Positions 37,305 to 50,020 of a DNA stretch of 64,000 bases are shown here, one piece after another. The stretch comes from Micromonospora narathiwatensis (lineage in GTDB: Bacteria > Actinomycetota > Actinomycetes > Mycobacteriales > Micromonosporaceae). The translations under genes and the position numbers were made by a program. A model generated the notes under the pieces. The model was not told the DNA's origin. It searched no databases and saw nothing but the letters and a program-made list of their open reading frames with translations. The stretch is from assembly GCF_900089605.1 (NCBI RefSeq), contig NZ_LT594324.1, forward strand, positions 4,030,001-4,094,000, read 5' to 3'. Numbering within the stretch: position 1 is the first letter of the stretch; each line of letters starts with the position of its first letter.

Positions 37305-37705
37305 TCCGCGCTGGCGGTGCCGGCTGCCGAGTCGGCCAGGTCCCGGTCCACGAACGGGATCTGCGGGCAGTCCTTCCAGAGCCGGTCCAGGGCGTAGAAC
37401 TCGCGCTCCTCGGTGTGCTGCACGTGCACCACGATGTCGACGTAGTCGAGCAGCACCCACCGGCCGCCCCGCTCGCCCTCGCGGCGGACCGGCTTGGCCT
37501 TCTCCGGCAGCTCCAGCAGGCGCTCCTCGATGGCGTCGACGATGGCGAGGACCTGGCGCTCGTTCGGAGCGGCGGCCAGCACGAACGCGTCGGTGATGGC
37601 GAGTTGGTCGCCCACGTCGATGATGACGATGTCCTGTGCCTTCTTGTCGGCCGCGGCCTGGGCGGCGGCCATCGCCAGCTCGTGCGCGCGTTCGGAAACT
37701 GTCAC
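37301..37705 (-). CDS. rsfS: ribosomal silencing factor RsfS
   Basis: 134 residues. The core KKAQDIVIIDVGDQLAITDAFV and the GGRWVLLDYVDIVVHV-containing block are typical. RsfS binds L14 and blocks 30S/50S joining in starvation. The GTG at 37705 has AAGGAG at good spacing. It lies 93 bases downstream of nadD, and the histidine phosphatase follows with a 4-nt overlap. Confidence 0.95.
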   Translation of the reverse strand: MTVSERAHELAMAAAQAAADKKAQDIVIIDVGDQLAITDAFVLAAAPNERQVLAIVDAIEERLLELPEKAKPVRREGERGGRWVLLDYVDIVVHVQHTEEREFYALDRLWKDCPQIPFVDRDLADSAAGTASAE

Positions 37706-37798
37706 CGTTCTCCTTCGATCAACCGTGCGACCCTCCAAGCCTCTCACACCCGGCGGCACGACGACTTGTCAGTTCTGGTCGATTAGGCGGACAAACCC

Positions 37799-38413
37799 TC
37801 ACGCTTCGGGCGCATCCAATCGCTGGTAGAGGCGCCGTTTGGCGATGTACTGCACCACACCGTCCGGCACCAGGTACCAGACCGGCTCGCCCCGGGAGAC
37901 CCGCGCCCGGCAGTCGGTCGAGGAGATGGCCATCGCCGGGACCCGCACCAGGCTGACCGTGTCCGCCGGGAGGTGCTTGTCGGACAGCTCGAAACCCGGG
38001 CGGGTCACGCCGATGAAGTGGGCCAGCTCGAACATCCGGTCCACTTCCTTCCAGGACAGGATGCGTTCCAGGGCGTCCGCCCCGGTGATGAAGAAGAGCT
38101 GCACCTTCGGGCCGTACTCGGCGTGCAGGTCGCGCAGGGTGTCGACGGTGTAGGTCGGGCCACCCCGGTCGATGTCGACCCGGCTCACCTGGAAGCGCGG
38201 GTTGGAGGCGGTGGCGATCACCGTCATGAGGTAGCGGTCCTCGGCCGAGCTGACCGGCTCGTCCGCCTTCTGCCAGGGCTGGCCGGTGGGAACGAAAATC
38301 ACCTCGTCCAGGCCGAACCGGTCCGCCACCTCGCTGGCCGCCACCAGGTGCCCGTGGTGGATCGGGTCGAAGGTGCCGCCCATGATCCCGATCCGCCGGA
38401 TGTCTTCCTCCAC
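37799..38413 (-). CDS. nadD: nicotinate-nucleotide adenylyltransferase
   Basis: 204 residues. [15 protein letters not shown] is the nucleotidyltransferase HxGH-type motif (residues about 9-23), and the C-terminal [20 protein letters not shown] contains the SxTxxR substrate motif. It makes nicotinate adenine dinucleotide in NAD synthesis. The GTG at 38413 is supported by a TACGAT box 6 nt upstream; the frame is open further upstream without homology. Confidence 0.95.
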   Translation of the reverse strand: MEEDIRRIGIMGGTFDPIHHGHLVAASEVADRFGLDEVIFVPTGQPWQKADEPVSSAEDRYLMTVIATASNPRFQVSRVDIDRGGPTYTVDTLRDLHAEYGPKVQLFFITGADALERILSWKEVDRMFELAHFIGVTRPGFELSDKHLPADTVSLVRVPAMAISSTDCRARVSRGEPVWYLVPDGVVQYIAKRRLYQRLDAPEA

Positions 38414-38419
38414 CAAGCG

Positions 38420-38425
38420 ATCGTA
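38420..38425 (-). promoter_or_regulatory. -10 box TACGAT of a leaderless promoter (nadD)
   Basis: TACGAT ends 6 nt before the GTG at 38413; no Shine-Dalgarno sequence. Confidence 0.5.
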
Positions 38426-38496
38426 GGCCGGGGCCGGGAATCGACTCGGCGGGGCCGCCGGACCGCTCCGGCCGGAGGCCCGGCCCGAGCGGTCGG

Positions 38497-38531
38497 CGCC
38501 GGGCGGGCGGTTCGCCTCCGCCCGCCCGGCG
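38497..38531 (-). terminator. terminator hairpin after pepN
   Basis: A perfect 14-bp stem (38497-38510 and 38518-38531) with a 7-nt loop, 13 bases after the pepN stop. It separates pepN from the nadD operon. Confidence 0.8.
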
Positions 38532-38543
38532 TCGCGGCCTCCG

Positions 38544-41060
<2,517 letters not shown>

Positions 41061-41127
41061 CCGCTTATCCTGCCCGATGAGGATCCGGACGGGGTCCCCG
41101 GTGACGCGTGGCGATGGAGGAACAACA

Positions 41128-41346
41128 ATGGGTCAGCACCCCAAGGGCGACTTCGACCTCTCCCGGGCGGTCTGGCAGCGGGCCGAGGGCGACACCACCG
41201 AGAGCGCGGTCGAGGTGGCCTTCGTCGACGACCTGATCGGGATGCGCAACTCGGCCGAGCCGGACGGACCGGTGCTGGTCTTCACCCAGGCCGAGTGGGA
41301 CGCGTTCGTCGCGGGCGCCCAGGACGGCGAGTTCGACCTGGACTGA
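41128..41346 (+). CDS. DUF397 domain-containing protein
   Basis: 72 residues. The pattern DLSRAVWQRAEGD...VEVAFVDDLIGMRNSAEPDGP...FTQAEWDAFVAGAQDGEFD is the DUF397 family. Members are usually encoded beside an XRE-type regulator and act as its partner in Streptomyces-like development and antibiotic control; here no such regulator is adjacent. The ATG at 41128 has GGAGGAACAAC upstream, so the longer frame from 41077 is not used. Confidence 0.88.
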   Translation: MGQHPKGDFDLSRAVWQRAEGDTTESAVEVAFVDDLIGMRNSAEPDGPVLVFTQAEWDAFVAGAQDGEFDLD

Positions 41347-41356
41347 GCCCCGGCGC

Positions 41357-41749
41357 TCAGTCACCGTCGCCCCAGCCGAGACCGCCGGGGCCGGGCGCGT
41401 GATGGAAGCCGGGGTGCCCGGCCACGTCGGCGCAGCGCTCGCCGTCTGGCCCGAGCGCACCGCAGAACAGCCGCTCCGCCCGGTGCCAGGCATCGGCCGG
41501 GGAGAGGGCCGCCGCGCCGAGCGCCAGCTCCGGACGGAGCAGGCTCAGCGCCTCGGCGTACGCGACGGCCAGCTCGCGGGCGACGGACGGGTCCGCCGCC
41601 TCGAAGCCGAGGTGCACGGTGAAGAGCCGGGGTGGCCGGGCCCCGGCCCGCCGGGTTGGGACGATCAGCGGCTCCTCGCGGTCGCCCCGGCGCAGGCCGA
41701 GCCCGGTCACCGCTCGCCGCCGCCAGTGCGCCGTCCTGTCGTTGCGCAT
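41357..41749 (-). CDS. hypothetical protein
   Basis: 130 residues. Arg-rich N-terminus followed by a compact part (PRLFTVHLGFEAADPSVARELAVAYAEALSLLRPEL) and a Gly/Pro-rich C-terminus with two cysteines (FCGALGPDGERC). No family was recognised. Codon bias is consistent with coding. It converges with the DUF397 gene, the stops being 10 bases apart. The 256 bases upstream to the P450 show no other gene. Confidence 0.6.
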   Translation of the reverse strand: MRNDRTAHWRRRAVTGLGLRRGDREEPLIVPTRRAGARPPRLFTVHLGFEAADPSVARELAVAYAEALSLLRPELALGAAALSPADAWHRAERLFCGALGPDGERCADVAGHPGFHHAPGPGGLGWGDGD

Positions 41750-42005
41750 CCGTCCTCCCCGTCACCGGTGACCGCCGCCGGCGACTGCGCCGGCGGATCC
41801 CGGACCGGCCCGCCGCCGGTCCGCAGCCGAGCGAAACAGGTTTTCCGCGCTCCGGGAGGGGCCAGCTCCGGTGTTCCCCGCTGGCCCCTCCCCCGGCCGG
41901 GCGAATGTGCCACGCTCCACCGGTTCGCCCCGCGGAGACCGGATTCACCCGGCCCGGCCTGGGTAAGAGCCGTCACCGGTCGCCGAGCCGCGTCAGGAGC
42001 AGCCG

Positions 42006-43250
42006 ATGAGCATTCCCACCGACCCCAGCCCGGAGAGCACGCTGGCGTTCCGGCGCGAGGGCTACCGGTTCATCGGCGACCGCTGCGACCGGCACCGCAG
42101 CGACATCTTCCAGACCCGGCTGCTGCTGGAACCGACCATCTGCCTGCGTGGTCGCCCGGCCGCGGAGCTGTTCTACGACCCCGCCCGCTTCGTCCGGCAC
42201 GGTGCCATGCCGGCGCCGGGGCAGCGCACCCTCACCGGGGTCGGCGGCGTACAGGGGCTCGACGACGCGGCGCACCGGGCGCGCAAGGCGATGCTGATGT
42301 CGATCATGACGCCCGCGGCGATCCGCCACCTCGGGCGACTCTTCGACGACGAGTGGCGGGCCCGCGTCCCGGTCTGGGCGGAATCCGGTCCGGTGGTCCT
42401 CCACGAGGAGGTCGGCCGGCTGCTGACCCGGGCGGTCTGCGCCTGGGCGGGGGTGCCGCTGACCGGCGCGGACGTGGTGCGGCGCACCGGTGACCTGCAC
42501 GCGATGATCGAGGCCCCGGTCGCGGTCGGCCCGCGGCACTGGCGCGGGCTGCTCGGCCGCCGCCGGGCCGAACACTGGGTCGGCGACCTGATCGAGCGGG
42601 TCCGGCGCGGCGCGCTGTCGGCGCCGGAGGGCAGCGCGCTACGGGTGATCTCCGAGCACCGGGACGGGCAGGGGCGGTGGCTGCCCCGCCGGATCGCGGC
42701 GGTGGAGCTGCTGAACGTCATCCGCCCGACGGTCGCGGTCGACCGCTTCGTGGTCTTCGCCGCGCTGGCGCTGCACGACCATCCGCGCTGGCGGGAACGG
42801 CTGCGCGGCGACGACCCGGCCATCGAGGGCTTCGGGCACGAGGTACGCCGCTACTACCCGCTCTTCCCGGTGGCGGCGGCCCGGGTGCGGCGCTCCTTCG
42901 AGTGGCAGGGGCACCACTTCCCCCAGGGCCGTCGGGTGCTGCTCGGCCTGTACGCCACCAACCACCACCCGCGGCTCTGGCCCGAGCCGGAACGGTTCCG
43001 GCCGGAACGGTTCGCCGACTGGCCGGGCGACCCGTTCAGCCTGGTTCCGCAGGGCGGTGGAGACCACTTCACCGGGCACCGGTGCGCCGGCGAGTGGCTC
43101 ACCGTCGAGCTGCTGAATCGGGCCGTCACCAACCTCACCAGCACGATGAGTTACCGCGTCCCGCCGCAGGACCTGGCGCTCGACCTCGGCCGGATGCCGA
43201 CCCTGCCGGCCAGCGGGCTCGTCATCGACGGGGTACGCCGCATCGGGTGA
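42006..43250 (+). CDS. cytochrome P450, CYP152-type fatty acid peroxygenase
   Basis: 414 residues. The heme-ligand motif GGGDHFTGHRCAGEW carries the proximal Cys. The I-helix reads NVIRPTVAV in place of the usual AGxDTT, and the segment HEVRRYYPLFP carries the Arg-Pro pair used by peroxygenases to bind the substrate carboxylate. These together mark the CYP152 group (P450-BSbeta, SPalpha, OleT), which uses hydrogen peroxide to hydroxylate or decarboxylate fatty acids. ATG 42006 follows AGGAG. No reductase or ferredoxin is nearby, as expected for a peroxygenase. Confidence 0.9.
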   Translation: MSIPTDPSPESTLAFRREGYRFIGDRCDRHRSDIFQTRLLLEPTICLRGRPAAELFYDPARFVRHGAMPAPGQRTLTGVGGVQGLDDAAHRARKAMLMSIMTPAAIRHLGRLFDDEWRARVPVWAESGPVVLHEEVGRLLTRAVCAWAGVPLTGADVVRRTGDLHAMIEAPVAVGPRHWRGLLGRRRAEHWVGDLIERVRRGALSAPEGSALRVISEHRDGQGRWLPRRIAAVELLNVIRPTVAVDRFVVFAALALHDHPRWRERLRGDDPAIEGFGHEVRRYYPLFPVAAARVRRSFEWQGHHFPQGRRVLLGLYATNHHPRLWPEPERFRPERFADWPGDPFSLVPQGGGDHFTGHRCAGEWLTVELLNRAVTNLTSTMSYRVPPQDLALDLGRMPTLPASGLVIDGVRRIG

Positions 43251-43437
43251 CCACCGGGGCCACCGGTCGGGTCACCGGGAGAGTCCGGCGAACGACGTAC
43301 GCCGGTGCGACAACCGGGCCAACCCGGACGTCGGGTCCCGGCGTGATTCGTCATTTCTCTGCGGGAGCGCCCCGGCCCGGTCACAGAATTGGGGGTCTGC
43401 CCACCCTGGCGGCGCCTGATCCACGGAGGTGACAGCG

Positions 43438-43914
43438 ATGGCACGTGACGTGCGCGGACGCGTCCCGGCCCGGCCGGCGGTCCAGATGGTCGCCCTCGCG
43501 GTGGCCGCCGCCTTCGTGCTGATCGGCGTGCTCGGCTTCGTCCCCGGCGTCACCACCCACTACGGCGAGCTGGTGTTCGCCGGTCACCACTCGAAGGCGA
43601 AGCTGTTCGGCGTGTTCCAGGTGTCGATCCTGCACAACCTGCTGCACCTGGTCTTCGGCCTGGTCGGGCTGGGGCTGGCCCGCCGGGTGGGCGGGGCACG
43701 GCTGTTCCTGGCCGGCGGCGGCGCCGTCTACCTCGTCATCTGGCTGTACGGCTTCGGCGTCGACCGGGAGAGCTACGCGAACTTCGTGCCGTTCAACGAC
43801 GCCGACAACTGGCTGCACCTCTTCCTCGGCTTCGGCATGCTGGTGCTGGGGCTGCTGCTCTCCAAGGGGGCCGGCACCGGCGGCCGGCTGGACAGCCCGT
43901 TCGACCGACGCTGA
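43438..43914 (+). CDS. DUF4383 domain-containing membrane protein
   Basis: 158 residues with four hydrophobic helices. The DUF4383 patterns VTTHYGELVFAGHHSKAKLFGVFQVSILHNLLHLVFG and FVPFNDADNWLHLFLGFGM (partial) are clear. Function unknown; many family members are described as stress-related. The ATG at 43438 has GGAGGTGACAG upstream, so the earlier GTG at 43429 is not needed. The gap from the P450 gene (187 bases) has no clear hairpin or promoter. Confidence 0.88.
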   Translation: MARDVRGRVPARPAVQMVALAVAAAFVLIGVLGFVPGVTTHYGELVFAGHHSKAKLFGVFQVSILHNLLHLVFGLVGLGLARRVGGARLFLAGGGAVYLVIWLYGFGVDRESYANFVPFNDADNWLHLFLGFGMLVLGLLLSKGAGTGGRLDSPFDRR

Positions 43915-43968
43915 CCCGCGGCCCGGCCAGGGCCGTGCCCGACCTGCCGGTGACCGGGGCGGCTGCCG

Positions 43969-44418
43969 TCAGGCCGCGACGAGCAGACGCTTGCCGAAGC
44001 AGAGGCTGTGCGGGTTGTTCACGTACTCGCCGTACACCGGGATGGGCTCGTAACCGCAGGACCGGTAGAGACCGATGGCCGCCGGCAGGTACGTGGCGGT
44101 CTCCAGGCACACCGTGGTGTGTCCCTGCCGGTAGGCCAGCTCCTCCAGCGCGGCCAGCAGCTGCCGGGCAATGCCCCGCCCCCGGTACGCCGGCCGCACG
44201 TACATCCGCTTCAGCTCCCCGGTGTCGGCGTCCAGCGCCTGGAGGCCGCCACAGGCGACGGCTCGCCCGCCGGCCACCGCGACCAGGTAACGGATGTCGT
44301 CATGGGTGACGGTCGCCTGGCCGGGCAGCCCCCCGTCGGCGTCGCGCAGCTCGCGCTGCTGGGCCGCGACCAGGGTGGCGACCTCGGGGTCGGTGGCGGG
44401 CCGGGATTCGATCAGCAT
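43969..44418 (-). CDS. GNAT-family N-acetyltransferase
   Basis: 149 residues. The acetyl-CoA-binding motif A is YVRPAYRGRGIARQLLAALEE (R/Q-x-x-G-x-G/A form RGRGIA), with LETATYLPAAIGLYRSCGYE forming motif B. The acceptor substrate is unknown. It converges with the DUF4383 gene and has a leaderless-type promoter. Confidence 0.9.
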   Translation of the reverse strand: MLIESRPATDPEVATLVAAQQRELRDADGGLPGQATVTHDDIRYLVAVAGGRAVACGGLQALDADTGELKRMYVRPAYRGRGIARQLLAALEELAYRQGHTTVCLETATYLPAAIGLYRSCGYEPIPVYGEYVNNPHSLCFGKRLLVAA

Positions 44419-44424
44419 TCCGTC

Positions 44425-44430
44425 ACGCTA
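44425..44430 (-). promoter_or_regulatory. -10 box TAGCGT of a leaderless promoter (GNAT)
   Basis: TAGCGT ends 6 nt before the ATG at 44418; no Shine-Dalgarno sequence. Confidence 0.55.
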
Positions 44431-44488
44431 GGACCGCCGGATTTCGCGGAGGTTTCCGGCTAACGACCCGATCACGGACGGAAAGGGA

Positions 44489-45949
44489 CTAGTCCCAGTC
44501 CTCGTCGTCGGCGTCGTCCTGCGGGGCCGCCGCCAGCTCGTCGGCCGGGCGCTGCCGGCGTCCCTTACGGGCGGCCAGCCGCTCGGCGGCCGAGGCACGG
44601 GTCGACTTCTCCTCCAGCCGGATGTCGGTGCCCCGGTTGCCCGGCACGAAGTCGACGCCGGCGTAGAGGGTGGGCTGCCAGTCGAACTCCCGGTCGCTGA
44701 TGCGTACCAGGTCGCCGGCCTGCGCGCCGGCCTTGGCCAGCTTCTCCTCGACACCGAGCCGGGCCAGCCGGTCGGCCAGGTAGCCGACCGCCTCGTCGTT
44801 GTCGAAGTTGGTCTGCCGGACCCAGCGCTCCGGACGGCTGCCCCGGACGGTGAACGAGCCGTCCTCCTCCGCCTCGATGGTGAAGCCGGCGTCGTCGACC
44901 GCCTTCGGGCGGATCACGATCCGGGTCGGCTCGGCCGGCGGCGCCGCGCTGCGCGCCTGCTCGACCAGCTCCGCCATCGCGTACGTCAGCTCCTTGAGCC
45001 CCTCGCGGGTGGCCGTGGAGATCTCGAAGACCCGCAGGCCCCGGGCCTCCAGGTCGGGCCGGACGATCTCGGCGAGGTCCCGGCCGTCCGGTACGTCGAT
45101 CTTGTTGAGCGCGACCAGGCGGGGCCGGTCGGTGAGGCCGCCGTACTCGGTCAGCTCGGCCTCGATGGTGTCGATGTCCGCGAGCGGGTCCCGGCCCGGC
45201 TCCAGCGTGGCGGTGTCGATGACGTGCACCAGCACGGCGCAACGCTCGACGTGCCGGAGGAACTCCAGACCCAGCCCCTTGCCGGTGGCCGCGCCCGGGA
45301 TCAGCCCCGGCACGTCGGCCACGGTGAAGGTGTGGTTGTCCACCCGGACCACGCCCAGATTCGGCACCAGGGTGGTGAACGGGTAGTCGGCGATCTTCGG
45401 CTTGGCGGCGGAGATGACCGAGATCAGCGACGACTTGCCGGCCGACGGGAAGCCGACCAGGCCGACGTCGGCGACGCTCTTCAGCTCCAGCACCACGTCC
45501 AGCCGGTCGCCGGGCTCGCCCAGCTCAGCGAAGCCGGGGGCCTTGCGCCGGGCGTTGGCCAGCGCGGCGTTGCCCCGACCACCCCGGCCGCCCCGGGCCG
45601 CTTCGAAGGTGGTGCCGGCCCCGACCAGGTCCGCCAGCACCTCACCGTCGAGGCCCTGCACCACGGTGCCGTTCGGCACCTTGATCATCAGGTCCCGGCC
45701 GTTGGCGCCGTCCCGGTTCGAGCCCGCGCCGCCCTTGCCGTTCTCGGCCTTCAGGTGCGGGCGGAAATGGAAGTCGAGCAGCGTGGTCACCTGCGGGTCG
45801 ACCACCAGCGAGACGCTGCCGCCGTGCCCGCCGTTGCCGCCGTCCGGGCCACCGAAGGGCTTGAACTTCTCCCGGTGGATCGAGACACAGCCGTGCCCGC
45901 CGTCGCCGGCCTGCATATGCAGGACGACCCGGTCAACGAACGTCGTCAC
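44489..45949 (-). CDS. obgE: GTPase Obg (CgtA)
   Basis: 486 residues. The Gly-rich Obg fold ([10 protein letters not shown]..., [15 protein letters not shown]) spans 1-158, followed by the G domain ([25 protein letters not shown]) and a C-terminal OCT domain (about 350-425) with an extra charged tail. Obg acts in 50S assembly and stress signalling. It is the last gene of rplU-rpmA-obgE, 90 bases after rpmA; a short 6-bp hairpin sits in that gap. Confidence 0.97.
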   Translation of the reverse strand: MTTFVDRVVLHMQAGDGGHGCVSIHREKFKPFGGPDGGNGGHGGSVSLVVDPQVTTLLDFHFRPHLKAENGKGGAGSNRDGANGRDLMIKVPNGTVVQGLDGEVLADLVGAGTTFEAARGGRGGRGNAALANARRKAPGFAELGEPGDRLDVVLELKSVADVGLVGFPSAGKSSLISVISAAKPKIADYPFTTLVPNLGVVRVDNHTFTVADVPGLIPGAATGKGLGLEFLRHVERCAVLVHVIDTATLEPGRDPLADIDTIEAELTEYGGLTDRPRLVALNKIDVPDGRDLAEIVRPDLEARGLRVFEISTATREGLKELTYAMAELVEQARSAAPPAEPTRIVIRPKAVDDAGFTIEAEEDGSFTVRGSRPERWVRQTNFDNDEAVGYLADRLARLGVEEKLAKAGAQAGDLVRISDREFDWQPTLYAGVDFVPGNRGTDIRLEEKSTRASAAERLAARKGRRQRPADELAAAPQDDADDEDWD

Positions 45950-46039
45950 GCGGACAATCCTTCCAGCGGGGTACGCCCCGCACGGGGAAAAGCGAAGCGG
46001 GCCGGGACACCAGGTCCGCGGCCCGCCAACGCCTTCGAA

Positions 46040-46294
46040 CTACTGCTGCGGCACGATGCTGACGGTCTTGCGGCCGCGCCTGGTGCCGAACTGGACCGCA
46101 CCGGCGGCCAGCGCGAAGAGCGTGTCGTCGCCGCCGCGGCCGACCAGGTCACCGGGGTGGAACTTGGTGCCGCGCTGACGGATGAGGATCTCACCCGCGC
46201 TGACGACCTGACCACCGAAGCGCTTCACGCCGAGCCGCTGGGCCGCGGAGTCGCGACCGTTACGCGAGCTGGACGCACCCTTTTTGTGAGCCAT
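46040..46294 (-). CDS. rpmA: 50S ribosomal protein L27
   Basis: 84 residues, starting [16 protein letters not shown], the normal mature-length L27 with no Firmicutes-type cleaved extension. [23 protein letters not shown] is the family core. L27's N-terminus lies near the peptidyl-transferase centre. It is 11 bases from rplU. Confidence 0.98.
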   Translation of the reverse strand: MAHKKGASSSRNGRDSAAQRLGVKRFGGQVVSAGEILIRQRGTKFHPGDLVGRGGDDTLFALAAGAVQFGTRRGRKTVSIVPQQ

Positions 46295-46305
46295 TGGAGG
46301 ACGAC

Positions 46306-46620
46306 CTACTTCCCGCTGGAGATGCCGGTCACCTTGACCTGGGTCAGCGGCTGGCGGTGACCCTGGCGCTTGTGGTAGCCGGTCTTGTTCTTGAACTTGT
46401 GGATCCGGATCTTCGGGCCCTTGGTGTGCGCGGCGATCTCACCGGACACCGAGACCTGGGCAAGCTTCGCCGCGTCGGTCACCAGGTCGTCACCGTCGAC
46501 GAGGAGCACCGCGGTGAGCTTCACCGCGTCGCCGGGGACACCGGCGAGCTTCTCGACCTCGATCACGTCGCCCTCGGCGACCTTGTACTGCTTGCCGCCG
46601 GTCTTGACGATCGCGTACAT
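46306..46620 (-). CDS. rplU: 50S ribosomal protein L21
   Basis: 104 residues, starting [14 protein letters not shown] and ending [14 protein letters not shown] plus a short tail, the standard L21. It binds domain II of 23S rRNA. The rplU-rpmA-obgE order is near universal. The long frame upstream of the ATG at 46620 is not homologous. Transcription likely starts about 140 bases upstream. Confidence 0.98.
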   Translation of the reverse strand: MYAIVKTGGKQYKVAEGDVIEVEKLAGVPGDAVKLTAVLLVDGDDLVTDAAKLAQVSVSGEIAAHTKGPKIRIHKFKNKTGYHKRQGHRQPLTQVKVTGISSGK

Positions 46621-46765
46621 CGGAGGCGGACTCCCTGTCGTTGAGGCTGCTAGCGTCTTTTCCCACCGTTGCCGGTCGGTCGTTCCCACGGCGACTCGCC
46701 GGGTAGCCGTGACACCGGCTGCGCGGGCACGCGGGAACTCGGCACACCAAAGTGCGCCGCAGGCT

Positions 46766-46795
46766 AGCGTACGCCATGCCAGGCCCGCCGCCCAA
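46766..46795 (-). promoter_or_regulatory. rplU promoter candidate (TTGGGC-N18-TACGCT)
   Basis: On the reverse strand a -35 TTGGGC (46795-46790) and a -10 TACGCT (46771-46766) are separated by 18 bases. This leaves a leader of about 140 nt before rplU. Confidence 0.5.
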
Positions 46796-46852
46796 ACCGG
46801 GCCGCCTGTCAGCGGCCGGAGCGCGTCCTTCCCGGGGCCGCGGGAACGACGA

Positions 46853-46890
46853 GGCCCCTCCCGCCGGACTCTTTGCCGGTGGGAGGGGCC
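46853..46890 (-). terminator. rne terminator hairpin
   Basis: 15-nt arms (46853-46867 and 46876-46890) pair with one G-U and an 8-nt loop, 26 bases after the rne stop. Confidence 0.8.
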
Positions 46891-46915
46891 GTCGAACGTC
46901 GTACCGATCAGCGGC

Positions 46916-49900
46916 TCACGGCCGGGTACGCCGCCGCGCCCCGCCGCGCCGGGAGCGCCGCCGGCCGAGGCCGCCCTCCTCCTCGGCCTCGCCGTCACCG
47001 ATCGCGTCCGGGTCGTCCGCCGCGGCCAGCCGGGCCGAGCTGCCCTCCTGGCTGTCGGCGACCGCCGGTGCGGCCGGCGTCTCGGTCTCGTACCGGGACA
47101 GGTCGTAGCCCATCGTGTCGTGGTAGTCGGCCTCCGCCTGGGCGTCCGTCACCTCGGCGACGGTCTTCTCCGGCGCGGCCTTGCGGCCCCGGCGCCGGGG
47201 CCCGCCCCGCTCCTCGACGGCCGGGGTGGTGACGGCCGAGGCGACCGCCTTGACCTTCTCCCCCGCACCACCGCCGGTCCGCGGCTTCTCCGGTACGGGC
47301 TCGGTGTGGATGATCACGCCACGGCCCTTGCAGCACTCGCAGGTCTCGCTGAACGCCTCCAGCAGGCCGGCGCCGATCCGCTTACGGGTCATCTGCACCA
47401 GACCCAGCGAGGTGATCTCGGTGACCTGGTGCTTGGTGCGATCCCGGCCCAGGCACTCGGTGAGCCGGCGCAGCACCAGCTCCCGGTTCGACTCCAGCAC
47501 CATGTCGATGAAGTCGATCACCACGATGCCGCCGAGGTCGCGCAGCCGCAGTTGGCGCACGATCTCCTCGGCCGCCTCCAGGTTGTTGCGGGTGACCGTC
47601 TCCTCCAGGTTGCCCCCGGAGCCGGTGTACTTGCCGGTGTTGACGTCGACGACGGTCATCGCCTCGGTCCGGTCGATCACCAGCGATCCGCCGGAGGGCA
47701 GGAAGACCTTGCGGTCCAGCCCCTTGAGGATCTGCTCGTCGATCCGGTACTCGGCGAAGACGTCGGTGGTGCCGGCGTGCCGGCGCAGCCGGGCGACCAG
47801 GTCCGGCGAGACGTGCGACAGGTACGACTCGACCATGTCGTACGACTGCTCGCCCTCGATGACCAGCTCGCGGAAGTCCTCGTTGAACAGGTCCCGGACC
47901 ACCCGGATGACCAGGTCCGGCTCCTCGTAGAGCAGCACCGGGGCGCCGCCCTCGGCCGCCTTGGCCTGGATGTCCTCCCACTGCGCCTGGAGCCGCTTGA
48001 CGTCCCGGGCCAACTCGTCCTCGCTGGCGCCCTCGGCGGCGGTCCGGACGATCACCCCGGCGCCGTCCGGCACCAGCTTCTTGAGGATGTCCCGCAGCCG
48101 CTTGCGCTCGGTGTCCGGCAGCTTCCGGCTGATGCCGGAGGCGTTGCCGTTCGGCACGTAGACCAGGTGCCGGCCGGAGAGCGCGATGTGGCTGGTCAGC
48201 CGCGCGCCCTTGTGCCCGATCGGGTCCTTGGTCACCTGCACCAGCACCGAGTCGCCGGACTTGAGCGCGTGCTCGATCGACCGGGCGCGGCCCTCCAGGC
48301 CCGTGGTGTCCCAGTTGACCTCGCCGGCGTAGAGCACGGCGTTGCGGCCGCGCCCGATGTCGACGAAGGCCGCCTCCATGCTGGGCAGGACGTTCTGCAC
48401 CTTGCCGAGGTAGACGTTGCCGGCCATGGTGCCGGCGGAGTTACGGGTGACGTAGTGCTCGACCAGCACGCCGTCCTCGAGAACGGCGATCTGGGTGCGG
48501 TCGCCGCGCTGGCGGACGGCCATCACCCGGTCGACCGCCTCCCGGCGGGCCAGGAACTCCGACTCGCTCAGGATCGGCGGCCGGGTACGCCGCTGCTCCC
48601 GGCCGTCCCGGCGGCGCTGCCGCTTGGCCTCCAGCCGGGTCGAACCGGTGACGCCCTGCACCTCGTCGACGGGTCGGCGAGGCTCACGGATCTTGACGAC
48701 CGTGGGCACGCCGTCCTCGGACGGGGCCTCGACGTCACCCGCGCCCCGACGGCGGCGGCGACGCCGACGGCGGGTCATCCCGTCGCCCTCGGCCTCCTCT
48801 TCCTCGGCTTCCTCGACCTCTTCGGCTTCCTCGGCCTCGGCCTCGGCGCTCTCGGCCTGGATCGCCTCCTCGGCCTCGTCCTCCTCGACGTCCTCCACGC
48901 CGCCCTTGCCCCGGCCCCGGCCGCGGCGACCCCGGCGGCGACGACGCCGGGCGGAGATCGACTCCTCGTCGTCCTCCTCCGCCTCGACGGCCTCCTCGGC
49001 CTCGACGGTCGGCTCCTCCTCGGCCTCGGCCTCGATCTCGACCGGCTCCGCCTCGCGGCGGCCACGCCGGCGACGTCGGCCGGTCTCCACCGGCTCCTCG
49101 GCCGGCTCCTCGACGGCCGGTCCGGTGACCCGGACGATCGGCATCTCCTCGGGCTGCGGCGCCATGAACAGGACGGTCGGCGCGGAGAGGGCGGCCCGCC
49201 GGCGACGGCTGGTCCGCTCCGGCTCCGCGGCCGGCTGCTCGGTCACCCCCGGGACGGCGGCGCCCGGTCCGACCTCGCCGGGCCGCTCCTCCGGCTCCCG
49301 GGCCGGGGTGGTCTCGACGGCCGGCGGCACCTCGGCCACGCCCTCGGCGATCGGCGTGGGCGCCCCGGCCAACTCCCGGGCCGGCGTCGGCCCGGCTCCG
49401 GTCTCCCCGCCCTCGACCTCCTCCGCACCGGTCTCCTCGACCGGCGCGGCCATGGCCGACGGCTCGGCGCGCTCGCCGGTCTCGCCACCGGTGTCCGCCT
49501 GCGGCTCGGCCTCCACTGCGGCGGCGGCCTCGGCCGGCGCCTCGGTAGCGGACTCCTCGATGGGCGCCTCGACGGGCGGCGCGGCGGCCTTCCGACGGCG
49601 GGTACGGGTCACCTTGACCGGCGGGACGACCTCCTCGGAGGCCGCTTCCACGCCGGTGGCGACCACCGGCTCCTCGACCGCCTTCGCGGTGGTCGCCTTG
49701 CGCCGCCGTCGGGTGGTCTTCGGCGCGGCCTCCAGCTCACCGGCCACCGGCGCGAACACCTCGGCCTGCGGCGCCTCGCCGCTGGTGGTGCCGGCGTCGG
49801 TCGTCGCCTCGACCGGCGCGTCGGTCTGCTCCGGCTGGTTGAGCGGGGCGGCCTTGCGGCGGCTGGCCCGCTTGCGGGCCGGCTTGGTCTCGGGAGTGCT

Positions 49901-50020
49901 GTCGCTGGCCCGCCTGCGGGTTGGCGGCTTGGTCTCGGGAGTGCTGTCGGTGCTGCTGGCGGGTGTCTCGGCCGGTTCTGCGCCGGTCCGCTCGCCGCCC
50001 TCGGGCTCGTTCTCGAGCAT
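46916..50020 (-). CDS. rne: ribonuclease E/G family endoribonuclease with long disordered N-terminus
   Basis: 1034 residues. About the first 490 are low-complexity, rich in Glu, Ala, Pro and Arg with RRRRRxR blocks and a duplicated DSTPETKP segment. The catalytic half then starts [14 protein letters not shown] with an S1 domain ([21 protein letters not shown]), a 5' sensor, the DNase I-like active site ([19 protein letters not shown]) and the Zn-link CECCKGRG. A basic Gly-rich C-terminal tail of about 140 residues follows. It initiates mRNA decay and rRNA processing. The ATG 50020 follows GGAGAAC. Confidence 0.95.
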   Translation of the reverse strand: MLENEPEGGERTGAEPAETPASSTDSTPETKPPTRRRASDSTPETKPARKRASRRKAAPLNQPEQTDAPVEATTDAGTTSGEAPQAEVFAPVAGELEAAPKTTRRRRKATTAKAVEEPVVATGVEAASEEVVPPVKVTRTRRRKAAAPPVEAPIEESATEAPAEAAAAVEAEPQADTGGETGERAEPSAMAAPVEETGAEEVEGGETGAGPTPARELAGAPTPIAEGVAEVPPAVETTPAREPEERPGEVGPGAAVPGVTEQPAAEPERTSRRRRAALSAPTVLFMAPQPEEMPIVRVTGPAVEEPAEEPVETGRRRRRGRREAEPVEIEAEAEEEPTVEAEEAVEAEEDDEESISARRRRRRGRRGRGRGKGGVEDVEEDEAEEAIQAESAEAEAEEAEEVEEAEEEEAEGDGMTRRRRRRRRRGAGDVEAPSEDGVPTVVKIREPRRPVDEVQGVTGSTRLEAKRQRRRDGREQRRTRPPILSESEFLARREAVDRVMAVRQRGDRTQIAVLEDGVLVEHYVTRNSAGTMAGNVYLGKVQNVLPSMEAAFVDIGRGRNAVLYAGEVNWDTTGLEGRARSIEHALKSGDSVLVQVTKDPIGHKGARLTSHIALSGRHLVYVPNGNASGISRKLPDTERKRLRDILKKLVPDGAGVIVRTAAEGASEDELARDVKRLQAQWEDIQAKAAEGGAPVLLYEEPDLVIRVVRDLFNEDFRELVIEGEQSYDMVESYLSHVSPDLVARLRRHAGTTDVFAEYRIDEQILKGLDRKVFLPSGGSLVIDRTEAMTVVDVNTGKYTGSGGNLEETVTRNNLEAAEEIVRQLRLRDLGGIVVIDFIDMVLESNRELVLRRLTECLGRDRTKHQVTEITSLGLVQMTRKRIGAGLLEAFSETCECCKGRGVIIHTEPVPEKPRTGGGAGEKVKAVASAVTTPAVEERGGPRRRGRKAAPEKTVAEVTDAQAEADYHDTMGYDLSRYETETPAAPAVADSQEGSSARLAAADDPDAIGDGEAEEEGGLGRRRSRRGGARRRTRP

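Noticed and set aside
42006..44418. P450, DUF4383 and GNAT as a biosynthetic gene cluster
   Set aside because: No core synthase, carrier protein or transporter is present; strands and promoters differ.
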